Assembly (NCBI RefSeq): GCF_900115505.1
Contig: NZ_FOWQ01000010.1
Coordinates: 58,467-122,466 of the forward strand
Length of the DNA stretch: 64,000 bases
Source: Geodermatophilus dictyosporus
Lineage (GTDB): Bacteria; Actinomycetota; Actinomycetes; Mycobacteriales; Geodermatophilaceae
Direction of reading: 5' to 3'
Positions 32,303 through 41,791 of this stretch are shown here, piece by piece. The stretch's first letter is position 1; each line of letters starts with the position of its first letter. The position numbers were made by a program, and so were the translations under genes. The notes below the pieces were generated by a model. The model was not told the DNA's origin, did not search any database, and saw nothing but the letters and a program-made list of their open reading frames with translations.

Positions 32303-33841
32303 ATGTCGCTCGCCGAGCAGATGGACACGGTCACCGACGCCACCGCCGGCACCGTCGACCGGCACGCCACCACCGAGACGTTCGAGTCCACCGACCCGGC
32401 CACCGGCGCCGTCGTCGGCGTCTTCCCGGTGCACGACGCGCGGGCTGTGGCCGCGACCGTGGCGCGCGCCCGCCCGGCGGCGGAGCGGTGGGCCGGGCTC
32501 GGCTTCGACGACCGCCGGCAGCGGCTGGCCGCCTACCGCGGCCACCTCGCCCGGCACGTGCACGAGCTGGCCGACCTGGTGCACCGGGAGAACGGCAAGC
32601 CGCACGCCGACGCGGTCCTCGAGATCACCCTGACGATCGACCACCTCGCCTGGGCCGGGGCGCACGCGCGCCGGACGCTCGGGCCCCGCCGGGTGCGGGT
32701 CGGCCTGCTGGCCGCCGACCACGCCGCGTACCTGGAGTACCAGCCGCTGGGCGTCGTCGGCGTCATCGGCCCGTGGAACTACCCGGTGTTCACGCCGATG
32801 GGCTCGATCGCCTACGCGCTGGCCGCGGGCAACGCCGTCGTCTTCAAGCCCTCGGAGCACACGCCCGCCGTCGGCGCGTGGCTGGCCGCCGCGTGGCGGG
32901 CCGCCGTCCCCGACGTCGCCGACGCCTTCCAGGTCGTCACCGGCTCCGGCGAGACGGGCGCGGCGCTGTGCCGGGCGGGCGTGGGCAAGGTGGCGTTCAC
33001 CGGCTCGGCACCCACCGGCCGCAGGGTCATGGCCACCTGCGCCGAGACGCTCACCCCGGTGCTCATGGAGCTCGGCGGCAAGGACGCCATGATCGTCGAC
33101 GACGACGCCGACGTGGCCGCGGCCGCCGACGCCGCCGTCTGGGGCGCGATGAGCAACGCCGGGCAGACCTGCATCGGCATCGAGCGCGTCTACGCGACCT
33201 CCGCCGTCTACGACCGGTTCGTGGCCGAGGTGACCGAGCGGGTGCGCGGCCTGCGCCCCGGGTCCGACGACGCGGCCGCCTACGGGCCGATGACGATGGC
33301 CGCGCAGGCCGACGTCGTGCGGCGGCACCTGGACGACGCGACGTCGTCCGGGGGGCGGGCGGTCCTCGGCGGCACGGTGGACGGCGGGTTCGTCGCCCCG
33401 ACCGTGCTGCTCGACGTGCCCGAGGACTCCGCCGCGGTGCAGGAGGAGACGTTCGGGCCGACGCTGACGATCAGCCGCGTCGCCGACGCCGAGGAGGCTC
33501 TGGCGCGCACCAACGCGACCTCGTACGGGCTGGCCGGCGCGGTGTTCTCCCGCTCGACGGCACGCGCGATGGACCTCGCCCGCCGGATGCGCAGCGGCAT
33601 GACCAGCGTGAACTCGGTGCTCACCTTCGCCTCGGTGCCGGCGCTGCCCTTCGGTGGCGTGGGCGACAGCGGCTTCGGCCGCATCCACGGCGAGGACGGG
33701 CTCAGGGAGTTCTGCCGCGCCAAGGCCATCACCCGCCGGCGCTTCCGGCTGCCGGTGGACCTCATGTCGTTCAGCCGTCCGCCGGCCGCGGCCGACGCGC
33801 TGGCGCGGGTCGTGGGCCTGGTGCACGGGCGCCACCGCTGA
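32303..33841 (+). CDS. NAD(P)-dependent aldehyde dehydrogenase family protein
   Basis: A 512-residue aldehyde dehydrogenase. Family motifs: GVIGPWNYP near residue 153 (cofactor loop), FTGSAPTGRRVM, the general-base Glu in MELGGKDAMI (about 255) and the nucleophile Cys in NAGQTCIGIERV (about 290), with ETFGPTLTI and PFGGVGDSGFGR toward the C-terminus. The C-terminal 40 residues (RRFRLPVDLMSF onwards) extend beyond the core and resemble the membrane-near tail of fatty-aldehyde or succinate-semialdehyde-type enzymes. Substrate unknown. Transcription probably starts at the ATG itself. Confidence 0.92.
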   Translation: MSLAEQMDTVTDATAGTVDRHATTETFESTDPATGAVVGVFPVHDARAVAATVARARPAAERWAGLGFDDRRQRLAAYRGHLARHVHELADLVHRENGKPHADAVLEITLTIDHLAWAGAHARRTLGPRRVRVGLLAADHAAYLEYQPLGVVGVIGPWNYPVFTPMGSIAYALAAGNAVVFKPSEHTPAVGAWLAAAWRAAVPDVADAFQVVTGSGETGAALCRAGVGKVAFTGSAPTGRRVMATCAETLTPVLMELGGKDAMIVDDDADVAAAADAAVWGAMSNAGQTCIGIERVYATSAVYDRFVAEVTERVRGLRPGSDDAAAYGPMTMAAQADVVRRHLDDATSSGGRAVLGGTVDGGFVAPTVLLDVPEDSAAVQEETFGPTLTISRVADAEEALARTNATSYGLAGAVFSRSTARAMDLARRMRSGMTSVNSVLTFASVPALPFGGVGDSGFGRIHGEDGLREFCRAKAITRRRFRLPVDLMSFSRPPAAADALARVVGLVHGRHR

Positions 33842-33880
33842 CCACCTCCTGACGCCACCTCCTGACGCCACCTCCTGACG
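33842..33880. repeat. Three perfect 13-bp tandem repeats
   Basis: CCACCTCCTGACG repeated three times without error, beginning at the base after the aldehyde dehydrogenase stop and leading straight into the palindrome at 33882. Confidence 0.9.
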
Positions 33881-33881
33881 C

Positions 33882-33949
33882 CACTGCGGGCGTTCCTCGC
33901 GCACCCGGGGTCCGGCAGGACCGGCCGTGCACGGGGAACGCCCGCAGTG
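33882..33949. repeat. Long imperfect palindrome (REP-like)
   Basis: Two 23-bp arms beginning CACTGCGGGCGTTCC, matching at 21 of 23 positions with both differences compatible with G-U pairs, around a 22-base loop. The remaining part of the 321-bp gene-free stretch (33950-34162) shows only an Arg/Pro-type open frame and the ribosome site of the next gene. Confidence 0.85.
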
Positions 33950-34162
33950 CGCACCGCAGGGGCTGTCCCCGGCTCCGCGCGCGGAGCATCCTCGGGTGCT
34001 GTGCGCCTGACCTCGGGCACGGGGTCGATCCCCCTCCCGGCCCGGTCGACCGGGACATCCCTCCCGACGCCGCCCGGCCGCCGCCCCGTGTGCGGGGACG
34101 TGCGCCGGATCGACGCTTCCTCCACGCGGGCGATCGGAGCCCGGGGAACCGAGGGAGGGGAC

Positions 34163-34759
34163 ATGTCCACGTTGCTCGTCAAGGTCGGCGGCGCCGCCGC
34201 CGCGCTGTCCGGGGTCCTGGTCGTCGTCCAGGACGTGTGGTCGCTGGCCGTCGGCGGACTGACCGAGGGGCGGGCGGAGTCGGCCGTGCACGCGACCCAG
34301 GTGCTGCTGCTCGTCCCCGGGGTGGTGGGGCTGTACCTGGTCCAGCAGCACGCCATGGGGCGCTTCGGTCAGGTCGCGACCCTGCTCGCCCTACTCGGCA
34401 GCACGGCGTTCTCCGGCGCGGCGCTCACCGAGGTGACCCTGCTGCCCGAGCTCACCGCGGCCGGGTCACCGCTCGCCGAGGACCCCGGGACCGTGGGCGT
34501 CGTCGTCGGACTGGTCGCCATGGCCACCTGGATCGGCGGGCTGCTGCTGTTCGGGGTCGCCACCTGGCGGGCCGGCGTGCTGCCCCGACCGGCCGCGGCG
34601 CTGTTCGTGGTCGGGCTGCTGGCCGGGCTGGCGCTGGGGGGTCTCCTGCCGGGGGTCCTCGCCGTCTACGCCGCTGGCCTGGTCTGGCTGGGGATCGCAG
34701 CCGTGGTCCGGCCGGCACCGCGGCCGGCGGTCGGCGCACCGGCGGTCCTGGTCCCGTGA
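34163..34759 (+). CDS. Six-span membrane protein upstream of two-component pair
   Basis: A 198-residue protein from ATG 34163 (GAGGGAGGGG upstream). Six hydrophobic spans alternate with short loops; a 20-residue acidic loop (LLPELTAAGSPLAEDPG) sits between spans 3 and 4 and would face outside. No family signature. It is 28 bases before the histidine kinase gene and in the same direction, so it is probably an accessory sensor or the output of that system. Confidence 0.7.
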   Translation: MSTLLVKVGGAAAALSGVLVVVQDVWSLAVGGLTEGRAESAVHATQVLLLVPGVVGLYLVQQHAMGRFGQVATLLALLGSTAFSGAALTEVTLLPELTAAGSPLAEDPGTVGVVVGLVAMATWIGGLLLFGVATWRAGVLPRPAAALFVVGLLAGLALGGLLPGVLAVYAAGLVWLGIAAVVRPAPRPAVGAPAVLVP

Positions 34760-34787
34760 CCGCCGCCCACGCACGGGAGGCCGGACG

Positions 34788-36833
34788 GTGCCCGCCGTCC
34801 CGCTGACCCCCCGGGCGCACAGCGACCCCGGCTCCGGCCGCCTCGTCGGGGCGGTCGGGGCCGCCGTCACGCTGGGCCTCGGGGTGTTCACCGTCGTGGG
34901 GGCCGTCCGCACCGGCACCGGGGCCTCCCTGCCGCTGCTGGCCACCGTGGTCCCGGCGGGACTGCTCGGCAGCGTCGTGGTCGCCGCACGCCGCGCGGAC
35001 CCGGTGGGCCGCTCGCTGCTCGCCGGGGCCGTGCTCTTCCTCCTCGGGTGCGCCGGTGAGGAGTGGGTGCTGCTGGGGCTGCCCGGCCGCGAGCTCGCCG
35101 TGTGGTCGCAGACCTGGACGTACCAGACCGGACTCGTCCCGCTCTTCGTGCTGGTGCCGCTGTACTTCCCCGACGGCCGGCTCCCCTCGCCTCGGTGGCG
35201 CCCGGTCGCCCGGGCTGCGGTGGTCCTGACGCCGGTGGTGGGGCTGGTGGTGTCCTGCTCGACGGGCGCCGTGTCGATCGGGGGCGTCGAGCACCCCAAC
35301 CCGTTCGCGCTCCCGGTGCCGGCCTGGACGGGCGACGCGCTCGGGATCCCGGTCCTGGTCCTGGTGGTGCTCGCCGCGGCGAGCGTGGTCGTCCGGCTGC
35401 GGCGCACCCGCGGTCCGGAGCGCGCACGCGTCGCCCTGCTGGTGTACGCAGTCGTCCTCACCTCGCTCGCCTTCCTCACCGACGGTGTCGTCGCCCACTG
35501 GTGGCCCGACGCGTACGAGGGCGTGTTCGCCGTCGTCCAGGTGGTGCCGGTGACGGTCGTCGCGGCCGCGACGGTGTCGGTGCTCCGCCACCGCCTGTTC
35601 GACGTCGAGCGGGTGCTGGACCGGACCCTGCTGTGGTCCCTGCTCACCGGCTGCGTCCTGCTGGGCTACGTCGCCGTCGTCGGGGCGTTCGCGGCCGTGT
35701 CGGTCGACGGGGCGGGTGTCGGGTTCCTGGCGGTCGCCGTCGTGGCCGTGGCGGTCACGCCGCTGCGGGCGCGGCTGCAGCGGCGGGTGGACCGCCTCGT
35801 CTACGGCGACCGGGCCGACCCCTACCGGACGCTGACCCTCCTCGGCCGGCGGCTGGGGTCGGCGCTCACGCCCGCGGCCGCGCTGGCGTCCGTCGTCACG
35901 GCGGTCGCCGACGCCCTGCGGCTGCCCTTCGTGGCGATCGAGTCCCGCACGCCGCGCGGGTACGAGACGGCGGCGGCGCACGGCGACCCGCCGTCTGCGG
36001 ACGCCGAGCCGGTGACCGTCCCGCTGGTGCACGCCGGCGAGGAGGTGGGCCGGCTGGTGCTCGGCGGTCGCGGACGGCGCGTGGAGCTGGCGCCCGGCGA
36101 CCGCCGCCTGCTCGAGGACCTCGCACGACAGGTCGGGGTCGCGCTGCACGCCGTCCAGGTGACGGAGGAGGCCCGCCGGCTGGCGGCCGACCTGCAGCGG
36201 TCCCGCGAGCGCCTCGTCCTGGCGCGGGAGGAGGAGCGCCGCCGCATCGGCCGGGACCTGCACGACGGTCTCGGCCCGCAGCTCGCCGGCCTCACGATGA
36301 CCGTCGAGGCCGCCCGGGACCTCGTCGGCGTCGACGACACCCGTGCCAGGGAGTTGCTCGACGGCCTGCTGCGGCGATCGGACGCGGCGGTCGGCGAGGT
36401 CCGCCGCATCGCCCACCTGCTGAGGCCGCCCGCACTCGACGCCCTGGGTCTCGAGGGGGCCCTGCGCAGCCACGCCGCCACCGTGCGGGCCCCCGACGTC
36501 GAGGTCGCCGTGGCCGACCTGCCCCCGCTGCCGGCGGCGGTCGAGGTGGCGGCCTACCGCATCGCCCTCGAGGCGGTGCACAACGCAGCCGTGCACGCCG
36601 CCGCGGCGACGTGCCGCGTCGTGGTGCGGTGCGAGGACGACGCCCTGCACCTCACGGTGACCGACGACGGCCGCGGGCTGCCGCCCGTCCCGCCGGCCGG
36701 GGTGGGACTGTCGTCGATGGCCGAGCGGGCCGCCGAGCTCGGCGGCCGGTGCACGGTCACCCGGGGCCCGACCGGGGGCACCGTGCTGGAGGCGGCGCTG
36801 CCCTGCACGGCCGGCGCACCGGGCGGGAGATGA
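34788..36833 (+). CDS. Membrane sensor histidine kinase, HisKA_3 (NarL/DesK) type
   Basis: A 681-residue kinase from GTG 34788 with GGGAGG upstream. Eight to ten spans occupy residues 20-325 and form the membrane sensor. A GAF-like region (about 345-455) and coiled coil precede the dimerisation motif REEERRRIGRDLHDGLGPQL (phospho-accepting His near residue 491). The GHKL ATPase follows, with its N box in EAVHNAAVHA and G box DDGRGLPPV plus GLSSMAERA. It phosphorylates a NarL-type regulator, encoded next with ATGA overlap. The signal is unknown. Confidence 0.9.
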   Translation: MPAVPLTPRAHSDPGSGRLVGAVGAAVTLGLGVFTVVGAVRTGTGASLPLLATVVPAGLLGSVVVAARRADPVGRSLLAGAVLFLLGCAGEEWVLLGLPGRELAVWSQTWTYQTGLVPLFVLVPLYFPDGRLPSPRWRPVARAAVVLTPVVGLVVSCSTGAVSIGGVEHPNPFALPVPAWTGDALGIPVLVLVVLAAASVVVRLRRTRGPERARVALLVYAVVLTSLAFLTDGVVAHWWPDAYEGVFAVVQVVPVTVVAAATVSVLRHRLFDVERVLDRTLLWSLLTGCVLLGYVAVVGAFAAVSVDGAGVGFLAVAVVAVAVTPLRARLQRRVDRLVYGDRADPYRTLTLLGRRLGSALTPAAALASVVTAVADALRLPFVAIESRTPRGYETAAAHGDPPSADAEPVTVPLVHAGEEVGRLVLGGRGRRVELAPGDRRLLEDLARQVGVALHAVQVTEEARRLAADLQRSRERLVLAREEERRRIGRDLHDGLGPQLAGLTMTVEAARDLVGVDDTRARELLDGLLRRSDAAVGEVRRIAHLLRPPALDALGLEGALRSHAATVRAPDVEVAVADLPPLPAAVEVAAYRIALEAVHNAAVHAAAATCRVVVRCEDDALHLTVTDDGRGLPPVPPAGVGLSSMAERAAELGGRCTVTRGPTGGTVLEAALPCTAGAPGGR

Positions 36834-37474
36834 GCACCGTGGACGTCCTGCGGGTGCTCGTCTGCGACGACAGCGACTCCTTCCGGGAGGGACTGCGCGC
36901 GCTGCTGTCGACCAGCCCCGAGGTGGACGTCGTAGGCGAGGCGGCCGAGGGCGCGGCCGCGGTCGAGGCGGCTCTCGCGCTGCAGCCCGACGTCGTCCTC
37001 ATGGACCTGACGATGCCCGGGACCGGCGGGGTGGAGGCGACCCGGCGACTCCTCGCCCACAGCCCGCACATCGCCGTCCTCGTGCTGACGATGGCCGAGG
37101 ACGACGCCTCGGTCTTCGCCGCCCTGCAGGCCGGCGCACGCGGCTACCTGCTCAAGGGGGCGCGCAAGGCCGAGATCCTGCGCGCGGTGCAGGCGGTCAC
37201 CGACGGCGGGGCCGTCCTCGGCGCGCCGGTGGCCACCCGGCTCGCCGCCCTCGTCGCCGGCCGGCCCCGCCCGGAGTCGGTGTTCCCCGAGCTGTCGGCA
37301 CGCGAGCGGGAGGTGCTCGTGCTGCTCACCGAGCACCTGACCAACGGGGAGATCGCCGCCCGGCTCGGGCTGTCGGAGAAGACGGTGCGCAACCGCGTGT
37401 CCAACGTCCTCGCCAAGCTGCGGGTGGCCACCCGCGCCGAGGCGGTCGCGGCCGCCCGCCGCGCCGGCCTCTGA
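36830..37474 (+). CDS. NarL/LuxR-family response regulator
   Basis: A 214-residue regulator whose ATG overlaps the kinase stop. Receiver: acidic pair VCDDSD (Asp14-15 region), phospho-acceptor Asp in VVLMDLTMPG (about residue 60), Thr/Ser in VLTMAE and Lys in GYLLKGA. C-terminal LuxR HTH from LSAREREVLVLL to KTVRNRVSNVLAKLRV. Cognate partner of the preceding kinase by operon position. Likely to control its own operon and targets outside the window. Confidence 0.92.
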   Translation: MSTVDVLRVLVCDDSDSFREGLRALLSTSPEVDVVGEAAEGAAAVEAALALQPDVVLMDLTMPGTGGVEATRRLLAHSPHIAVLVLTMAEDDASVFAALQAGARGYLLKGARKAEILRAVQAVTDGGAVLGAPVATRLAALVAGRPRPESVFPELSAREREVLVLLTEHLTNGEIAARLGLSEKTVRNRVSNVLAKLRVATRAEAVAAARRAGL

Positions 37475-37480
37475 CGCCCC

Positions 37481-38797
37481 TCAGCCGTGGGTGGTGGCGG
37501 CCGAGGCGGTGGTGGGCTCGGTCGGGACGGCGGGCGGCCCGGTGGGGGCCGGACGACGGCGGATCGAGATCGACAGCGCCGCGGCGAGCAGGCACAGCGC
37601 GCCCGCGCCGAACCAGGCCAGGTCGTAGGAGCCCGTGACGTCGCGGATCACGCCACCGCCGAACGCCGCGACCGCCGAGCCGACCTGGTGGGAGGCGAAC
37701 ACCCAGCCGAAGACCACCGGAGCCCGTGCGCCGAAGTGCTCGCGGCACAGCGCCAGCGTCGGCGGCACGGTGGCCACCCAGTCCAGGCCGTAGAAGACGA
37801 TGAACGCGATCATGCTGACGTGCAGGTCCGGTCCGAACAGGGGCGGCAGCAGGAACAGCGAGAACCCGCGGAGCGCGTAGTAGGCCAGCAGCAGGACGCG
37901 CGGGTCGACCCGGTCGGTGAGCCAGCCGGAGAACACGGTGCCGGCGATGTCGAAGACCCCGACGACCGCGAGCAGTGCGGCCGCCGTCGTCACCGGCATG
38001 CCGTGGTCGTGCGCAGCGGGGATGAAGTGCGGCTGCACCAGCCCGTTGGTCGACGCCCCGCAGATGAAGAAGCCCGCCGCCAGCAGCCAGAACGGCCGCG
38101 ACCGCGCCGCGTGGGCCAACCCCTGGACCGCCGCGCGGGCCGCGCCGGTGCGCACCGGGTCGACGTCGTCGGCCGCGGTCCCGCCGTAGGGGACGGCGCC
38201 GACGTCGCGCGGCCGGTCGCGCAGCAGCCAGACGACCAGCGGGACCACGGCGAGCGCGGCGGCCGTCGTCCCCAGCGACGCCGCACGCCACCCGCCGCTC
38301 GTCTGCGCCACCGCGGCGACCACGGGCAGGAACACCAGCTGCCCGGTGGCGCCGCCGGCGGTGAGGATGCCGCTGACCAGCCCGCGGCGCGCCACGAACC
38401 AGCGCCCGGTCACCGTGGCCACCAGCGACAGCGCCATCGACCCGGTGCCCAGCCCGACGGCGAACCCCCACAGCAGCACCAGCTGCCAGCTCGCCGTCAT
38501 GAACACGGTCAGCCCGCTGCCCAGGGCGGTGAGCAGCAGCGCGCCGACGACGACGCGGCGGATGCCGAAGCGCTCCATCAGCGCGGCCGCGAAGGGCGCG
38601 GTCAGCCCGTAGAGCGCCATGTTGACCGCGACGGCGGCCGAGATGGTCGACACCGACCAGCCGAACTCCGCACGCAGCGGGTCGATGAGCACGCCGGGCA
38701 CCGCGCGGAAGGCCGCGGCGCCGACCAGCGCCAGGAAGGTCACCGCGGCGACCCACCACGCGGGGTGGATGCGCCGGCGGGGCACGGTCGTCGTCAC
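37481..38797 (-). CDS. MFS transporter
   Basis: A 438-residue major facilitator with 12 predicted spans. The first half begins WWVAAVTFLALVGAAAFRAV, with MERFGIRRVVV as the loop 2-3 motif, and the second half with RSRPFWLLAAGFFICGASTNG; the pattern fits the oxalate/monocarboxylate-like (OFA) group. Start GTG 38797; no good ribosome site is seen. The divergent neighbour, 73 bases away, is a GlxA-type AraC regulator that probably controls it. Substrate not predicted. Confidence 0.88.
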   Translation of the reverse strand: MTTTVPRRRIHPAWWVAAVTFLALVGAAAFRAVPGVLIDPLRAEFGWSVSTISAAVAVNMALYGLTAPFAAALMERFGIRRVVVGALLLTALGSGLTVFMTASWQLVLLWGFAVGLGTGSMALSLVATVTGRWFVARRGLVSGILTAGGATGQLVFLPVVAAVAQTSGGWRAASLGTTAAALAVVPLVVWLLRDRPRDVGAVPYGGTAADDVDPVRTGAARAAVQGLAHAARSRPFWLLAAGFFICGASTNGLVQPHFIPAAHDHGMPVTTAAALLAVVGVFDIAGTVFSGWLTDRVDPRVLLLAYYALRGFSLFLLPPLFGPDLHVSMIAFIVFYGLDWVATVPPTLALCREHFGARAPVVFGWVFASHQVGSAVAAFGGGVIRDVTGSYDLAWFGAGALCLLAAALSISIRRRPAPTGPPAVPTEPTTASAATTHG

Positions 38798-38870
38798 GAG
38801 GACAGAGCATGACCCACGGCCCGACGGACGGACCAGTGGCCCGACGGCCAACACGTGCAAGGATCCGGCC

Positions 38871-39881
38871 ATGTCATCAGGCCCGGGTCCGGCCACGTCC
38901 ACGGTCTCGTCGAGACACGAGGTCGCCGTCCTCGCCCTCCCCGGCACGATCGCCTTCGAGCTCGGCCTCCCCCACCGGCTGCTGGGCAGCGCCGTCGACG
39001 CCGACGAGCGCCCGCTCTACCGGGTCCGCGTCGCCACCCTCGACGGCGGGCCGGTGCGCACCTCGGCCGGCTACTCGGTCACCCCGGAGCACGACGCCGC
39101 GCTGCTGGAGACGGCGCGCACCGTCGTCGTCCCCGGGGTGCAGGGCGGACCGGCGATGGCCGAGGGCCGGCTGCCCGGTGAGCTCACCACCGCGCTGCGC
39201 GCCGCCGCCGGGCACGCCCGGACGGTGTCGATCTGCACCGGCGCGTTCGTCCTCGCCGCCGCCGGCCTGCTCGACGGCCGGCCGGCGACCACCCACTGGA
39301 TGCACGCCCCGGCCCTCGCCCGGCTGTTCCCGTCGGTGCGGGTGGACCCCGACGTGCTCTTCGTCGACGACGGCGACGTGCTGACCAGCGCCGGCAACGC
39401 CGCGGGCATCGACCTGCTGCTGCACCTGGTGCGGCGCGACCACGGCAGCGAGGTGGCCAACCGGGTGGCGCGGCGCAACGTCGTCGCCCCGTGGCGGGAG
39501 GGCGGGCAGTCGCAGTTCGTGGAGCGCCCCCTGCCCGAGCCCGGGGACGCCGGGACGGCACCCACGCGCGCCTGGGCGCTCGAGCACCTGGCCGAGCCGC
39601 TCACGCTCGCCGACCTCGCCCGGCACGCGCGGATGAGCGTGCGCACCTTCACCCGCCGCTTCCGGGAGGAGACCGGGCTCTCGCCGCTGCGCTGGCTGGC
39701 GGCGCAGCGGATCGCGCTGGCCCGGCGGCTGCTGGAGTCCACCGACGCCTCGGTCGACCGGGTGGCCGCCGAGGCCGGGTTCGGCACGCCGGCGTCGCTG
39801 CGCCAGCACCTGCGGGCCGCGATCGGGGTGGCGCCGGGCGCCTACCGCCGCACCTACCGGGGGGCCGGCCGCACCGCCTGA
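38871..39881 (+). CDS. GlxA-family AraC-type transcriptional regulator
   Basis: A 336-residue regulator. Residues 15-195 are a DJ-1/PfpI-like amidotransferase domain with the elbow VSICTGAFVLAAAGLLDGR (Cys present), and residues 215-330 are two AraC helix-turn-helices (LADLARHARMSVRTFTRRF, VDRVAAEAGFGTPASLRQHL). Proteins of this form sense small nitrogen or amino compounds in other bacteria (ligand here unknown). The intergenic region toward the MFS gene contains two copies of GGCCCGACGG within 35 bases, a possible binding site. Confidence 0.9.
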   Translation: MSSGPGPATSTVSSRHEVAVLALPGTIAFELGLPHRLLGSAVDADERPLYRVRVATLDGGPVRTSAGYSVTPEHDAALLETARTVVVPGVQGGPAMAEGRLPGELTTALRAAAGHARTVSICTGAFVLAAAGLLDGRPATTHWMHAPALARLFPSVRVDPDVLFVDDGDVLTSAGNAAGIDLLLHLVRRDHGSEVANRVARRNVVAPWREGGQSQFVERPLPEPGDAGTAPTRAWALEHLAEPLTLADLARHARMSVRTFTRRFREETGLSPLRWLAAQRIALARRLLESTDASVDRVAAEAGFGTPASLRQHLRAAIGVAPGAYRRTYRGAGRTA

Positions 39882-40131
39882 ACGGGTGAGGTGTGACACG
39901 CGACTCCCCCCGATGGCGGCAGGTCCGGCGCCCGCGTCTGGTTGAGTGGGGTGTACCGGCGCCGCCCCCGCTCACCCGGAGCGCGAGGACTCGACGTCGG
40001 GCTGGTGCAGCGCCACCGAGGCGCGCCCGGCTGTCCGACGTCACCGACGGCGCGACCCGCCCGAGCCCCGGGCCGGCGTGCGCCCGCGTGCGGCGACCGA
40101 GGACGGCGACCCGAGCACCACCGAGGAACCC

Positions 40132-41718
40132 ATGACCTCCCCGCAGTCCCCCACCTCCGCCGGCTCCCGGCCCCGCCGCCGTCGCGGCGGCCGCGGCCGC
40201 GGCGCCGGCAGCCCCACCGCCGGCACCCCCGCGACGACGGCCCCGGTGGCCGGGCCCGCCGAGATCCCTGCCGAGATCCCCGCCGGCGACGTCGCCACCG
40301 TGCTGCCCACCGACGCGACCTTCACCGAGCTCGGCGTGCCCGCCCCGCTGGTCGAGGTGCTCACCGCCAGCGGCATCACCGCGCCGTTCCCGATCCAGGT
40401 CGCCACGCTGCCCGACAGCCTGGCCGGCCGCGACGTGCTCGGCCGCGGCCGCACCGGCTCGGGCAAGACCATCGCCTTCGCCCTCCCCCTGGTCGCCCGG
40501 CTGGCCGCCTCGACCACCCGGCGCCAGGCCCGCCGGCCGCGCGCGCTGGTGCTCGTGCCGACCCGCGAGCTGGCCAACCAGGTGCTGGCCACCGTCGAGC
40601 CGCTCGCGAAGGCCCTCGGCCTGCGCGCCACCACCGTCTTCGGCGGCGTCGGGCAGAACCCGCAGGTGCAGGCGCTGGCCGCCGGTGTCGACGTCGTCGT
40701 CGCCTGCCCCGGCCGGCTCGAGGACCTCGTGGGCCAGGGCCACGCCGACCTGTCCGCGGTCGAGGTCACCGTGCTCGACGAGGCCGACCACATGGCCGAC
40801 CTGGGCTTCCTGCCTGGCGTCAAGCGGCTCCTGGACCGCACGCCCCGCGGCGGCCAGCGGCTGCTGTTCTCCGCCACCCTCGACAACGGCGTCGACGTGC
40901 TCGTCAAGCGCTACCTCGACTCGCCGGTGACCCACTCGGTCGACCCGGCCGTCGCGCCGGTGGCCGCGATGACCCACCACGTGTTCCAGGTGTCGGCCGC
41001 CGACAAGGCCGACGTCGTCCGCGAGCTGGCCTCCGGCCTGGGCCGCAGCGTGCTGTTCACCCGCACCAAGCACCAGGCCAAGAAGCTGGCCAAGCAGCTC
41101 ACCGCCGCCGGTGTCCCGGCCGTCGACCTGCACGGCAACCTCAGCCAGAACGCCCGCGAGCGCAACCTCGAGGCGTTCAGCACCGGCGGCACCCGGGTGC
41201 TGTGCGCGACCGACATCGCCGCCCGCGGCATCCACGTCGACGACGTCGCGCTGGTCGTGCACGTCGACCCGCCGACCGAGCACAAGGCCTACCTGCACCG
41301 CTCCGGGCGCACGGCCCGCGCCGGTGCCGGCGGCACGGTGGTCACGCTGTCCACCCCGGACCAGAACGCCGAGGTCCGCACGCTGACCCGCCAGGCCGGC
41401 ATCTCCCCCGTCGTGGCCTCGGTGCGCCCCGGCGCCGAGCAGATCACCGCGCTCACCGGCCCCGCGGCGCCGCACGTCGAGCCGGCCCCCGCGCCCGCCC
41501 TGCAGCCCCAGGGCCAGGGTCAGGGCGGTGGTGGTGGACGGCGGCGCCGCGGCGGCCCGGGCGGCGGCGGGTCGGCCAGCACCCCGGCGGCCGGCGGCGG
41601 CCGCGGCGGCTCGGGCCGCGCCTCGGGCCCGGCGCGCACCCGCGCCGAGCTCGCCGCGCGGGCCGGCACCCACACCGCGGCGTCGTTCAGCGGCCGGTCG
41701 CGGCGCGGCGGTCGCTGA
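40132..41718 (+). CDS. DEAD-box RNA helicase
   Basis: A 528-residue helicase from ATG 40132 (GAGGAA upstream). Basic Arg/Gly N-terminus, Q motif region FTELGVPAPLVEVL/FPIQ, motif I GRGRTGSGKT, Ia PTRELANQ, II VLDEADHMAD, III FSATLDNG, IV-VI including RTKHQAKKLAKQL, TDIAARGIHV and HRSGRTARAG. The C-terminal 90 residues are Gly/Arg/Ala-rich and disordered, as in RNA-binding tails. Likely to assist mRNA decay, ribosome assembly or cold adaptation. Its 250-base gap upstream (39882-40131) shows no gene and may be a structured leader. Confidence 0.93.
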   Translation: MTSPQSPTSAGSRPRRRRGGRGRGAGSPTAGTPATTAPVAGPAEIPAEIPAGDVATVLPTDATFTELGVPAPLVEVLTASGITAPFPIQVATLPDSLAGRDVLGRGRTGSGKTIAFALPLVARLAASTTRRQARRPRALVLVPTRELANQVLATVEPLAKALGLRATTVFGGVGQNPQVQALAAGVDVVVACPGRLEDLVGQGHADLSAVEVTVLDEADHMADLGFLPGVKRLLDRTPRGGQRLLFSATLDNGVDVLVKRYLDSPVTHSVDPAVAPVAAMTHHVFQVSAADKADVVRELASGLGRSVLFTRTKHQAKKLAKQLTAAGVPAVDLHGNLSQNARERNLEAFSTGGTRVLCATDIAARGIHVDDVALVVHVDPPTEHKAYLHRSGRTARAGAGGTVVTLSTPDQNAEVRTLTRQAGISPVVASVRPGAEQITALTGPAAPHVEPAPAPALQPQGQGQGGGGGRRRRGGPGGGGSASTPAAGGGRGGSGRASGPARTRAELAARAGTHTAASFSGRSRRGGR

Positions 41719-41737
41719 GCCCGGCGAGGTTCACGCC

Positions 41738-41772
41738 GGGGACGGTCGGGAAGAGCACCCCCGACCGTCCCC
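41738..41772 (+). terminator. Hairpin terminator
   Basis: Perfect 13-bp stem (GGGGACGGTCGGG with its complement), 9-base loop, 19 bases after the helicase stop and just before the ribosome site of the next gene. Confidence 0.7.
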
Positions 41773-41791
41773 GACGACCCGAGGAGTGCCC

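Noticed and set aside
38806..38818. CAGAGCATGAC near the MFS gene as a sixth palindrome copy
   Set aside because: Only one arm, with a mismatch; no matching left arm at the usual distance.
39882..40131. 80-codon frame in the leader of the DEAD-box helicase
   Set aside because: Pro/Arg-rich and overlaps the helicase start; more likely an untranslated leader.
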